Origin: Kangiella sp. TOML190
GTDB taxonomy: Bacteria; Pseudomonadota; Gammaproteobacteria; Enterobacterales; Kangiellaceae
Assembly (NCBI RefSeq): GCF_023706045.1
Contig: NZ_BQYL01000001.1
Span: 1,713,501-1,777,500 of the forward strand
Direction: 5' to 3'
Length of the DNA: 64,000 nt
The notes below the pieces were generated by a model that had not been told where the DNA came from, made no database searches, and worked only from the letters and a program-made list of their open reading frames with translations. Both the position numbers and the translations under genes were made by a program. Of the stretch, positions 63,259 through 64,000 are shown one piece after another. How positions within the stretch are numbered: the stretch's first letter is position 1; each line of letters begins with the position of its first letter.

Positions 63259-64000
63259 ATGAAAATGAAAAAACGCTTTAGTTCGCGTCGAGGGATCTAT
63301 TTGCTACCCAATTTGCTCACAACCGCTGGTTTGTTTGCGGGTTTTTATGCGGTAGTAGCTTCTATGCAAGGCCGCTTTGAGTACGCCGCGATTGCAATTT
63401 TTATCGCCATGATAATGGATGGCCTTGATGGTCGTATGGCCAGAATGGCTAACGCACAAAGCGATTTTGGTGCTGAGTATGACTCTATGGCGGATATGGT
63501 CTCTTTCGGTATAGCACCGGCATTGGTGATCTATAACTGGGCACTTTCTGATTTAGGTAAATTTGGTTGGCTCGCAACCTTCGTCTATGTAGTGGCCGCT
63601 GCTTTGCGACTGGCTCGCTTCAATACCCAAGTCGAAACTGCCGACAAACGCTATTTCCAAGGATTGGCGAGTCCGTCCGCGGCGGCGATTCTAGCCGGTT
63701 TGGTTTGGTTGGGCGCTGAGTACCAGTGGCAGGCGGGGGCTTACGGAGTTTACATCGGTATTTTAACAATCGTTACCGGTCTATTAATGGTCAGTAACTT
63801 CCGTTATTCCAGTTTTAAAGAAGTTAAGTGGAAAGAAAAGGTTCCATTTATCGGTATGCTGGTGGTGGTTCTGCTGTTTATCCTTATTGCTTCGGAACCG
63901 CCCTTGGTGCTGTTTGTGGGTTTCGGGATCTACGCACTGTCGGGACCTTTAATGACCGTCTGGCGTATTAAAGACATTCGTGCCGAGCGCAAACAACGTC
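63259..64000 (+). CDS. pssA: CDP-diacylglycerol-serine O-phosphatidyltransferase, 3' end cut by window edge
   Basis: I translated from ATG 63259 and found 247 open residues reaching the window end. The CDP-alcohol phosphatidyltransferase motif is complete: D54-G-x2-G-x-A-R region (MDGLDGRMARM), then G71, D75 and D79 in FGAEYDSMADMVSFG. Several transmembrane helices follow. It condenses serine with CDP-diacylglycerol to phosphatidylserine in the inner membrane, the route to phosphatidylethanolamine. This is the multi-helix (type II) PssA, unlike the peripheral E. coli enzyme. Confidence 0.92.
   Translation, partial: MKMKKRFSSRRGIYLLPNLLTTAGLFAGFYAVVASMQGRFEYAAIAIFIAMIMDGLDGRMARMANAQSDFGAEYDSMADMVSFGIAPALVIYNWALSDLGKFGWLATFVYVVAAALRLARFNTQVETADKRYFQGLASPSAAAILAGLVWLGAEYQWQAGAYGVYIGILTIVTGLLMVSNFRYSSFKEVKWKEKVPFIGMLVVVLLFILIASEPPLVLFVGFGIYALSGPLMTVWRIKDIRAERKQR

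Overview
This window is a block of ordinary bacterial chromosome, about 45% GC by eye, with dense genes on both strands. Gene content and order point to a marine gammaproteobacterium. The cues are cmk-rpsA-ihfB-lapA-lapB-pyrF, bamD/rluD-pgeF-clpB next to pilS-pilR-fimT, ETF/ETF-QO, a rhombosortase, and Shewanella-like aromatic amino acid catabolism. A member of the Kangiellaceae or a related Oceanospirillales lineage would fit, but that placement is an inference from layout and was not tested. I found no rRNA, tRNA, CRISPR array, prophage or insertion sequence.

Layout. 1-3.2 kb: patatin-like phospholipase (cut by the window edge), a small lytic transglycosylase, proS and a small lipoprotein. 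3.2-8.1 kb: an exported amidohydrolase, aspS, an interspersed palindromic repeat, ruvC and ruvA, with no yebC or ruvB. 8.2-12.2 kb: an accessory-looking secreted M23 peptidase with five tandem 50-residue repeats, then oligopeptidase B. 12.4-19.3 kb: hisC, cmk, rpsA (with a structured leader), ihfB, lapA, lapB, pyrF and a ComEA-like protein. 19.3-22.1 kb: rhombosortase, a XRE regulator with twin operators and a possible divergent small RNA, and a DUF4139 protein. 22.2-32 kb: histidine utilisation, comprising hutC-hutU-hutH plus an alpha/beta hydrolase, a divergent hutG fusion, azurin, hutI and hutF. These genes encode all five steps of the pathway through formylglutamate. 32-38.3 kb: a degenerate hybrid sensor, ung, a DUF6763-like gene, an outer-membrane barrel and slt. 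38.6-43.8 kb: phhA and the hppD-hmgA-fahA-maiA operon, taking phenylalanine and tyrosine to fumarate and acetoacetate. 43.8-48.8 kb: a GlyGly-CTERM HAF-repeat protein (a likely rhombosortase substrate), ETF-QO, etfB and etfA. 48.8-64 kb: ppnN, a fimT-like pseudopilin, pilR, pilS, nadE, glnB, bamD, rluD, pgeF, an acyltransferase, clpB, two small proteins and pssA (cut by the edge).

How the genes work together. The hut and tyrosine clusters feed glutamate, formate, fumarate and acetoacetate into central metabolism. ETF and ETF-QO pass electrons from acyl-CoA-type dehydrogenases to quinone. Together they suggest a heterotroph living on amino acids and peptides.

Most notable observations: (i) clpB is split by a -1 frameshift exactly at an in-phase A AAA AAG heptamer, the dnaX-type slippery sequence; (ii) the PilR-like regulator has lost the GAFTGA loop and its Walker A and B motifs while PilS looks intact; (iii) hutG carries an extra N-terminal domain; (iv) the XRE gene shares twin palindromes with a possible small-RNA unit ending in a strong terminator; (v) the rpsA leader folds into three hairpins with GGA in each loop; (vi) rhombosortase and a GlyGly-CTERM substrate occur in one window.
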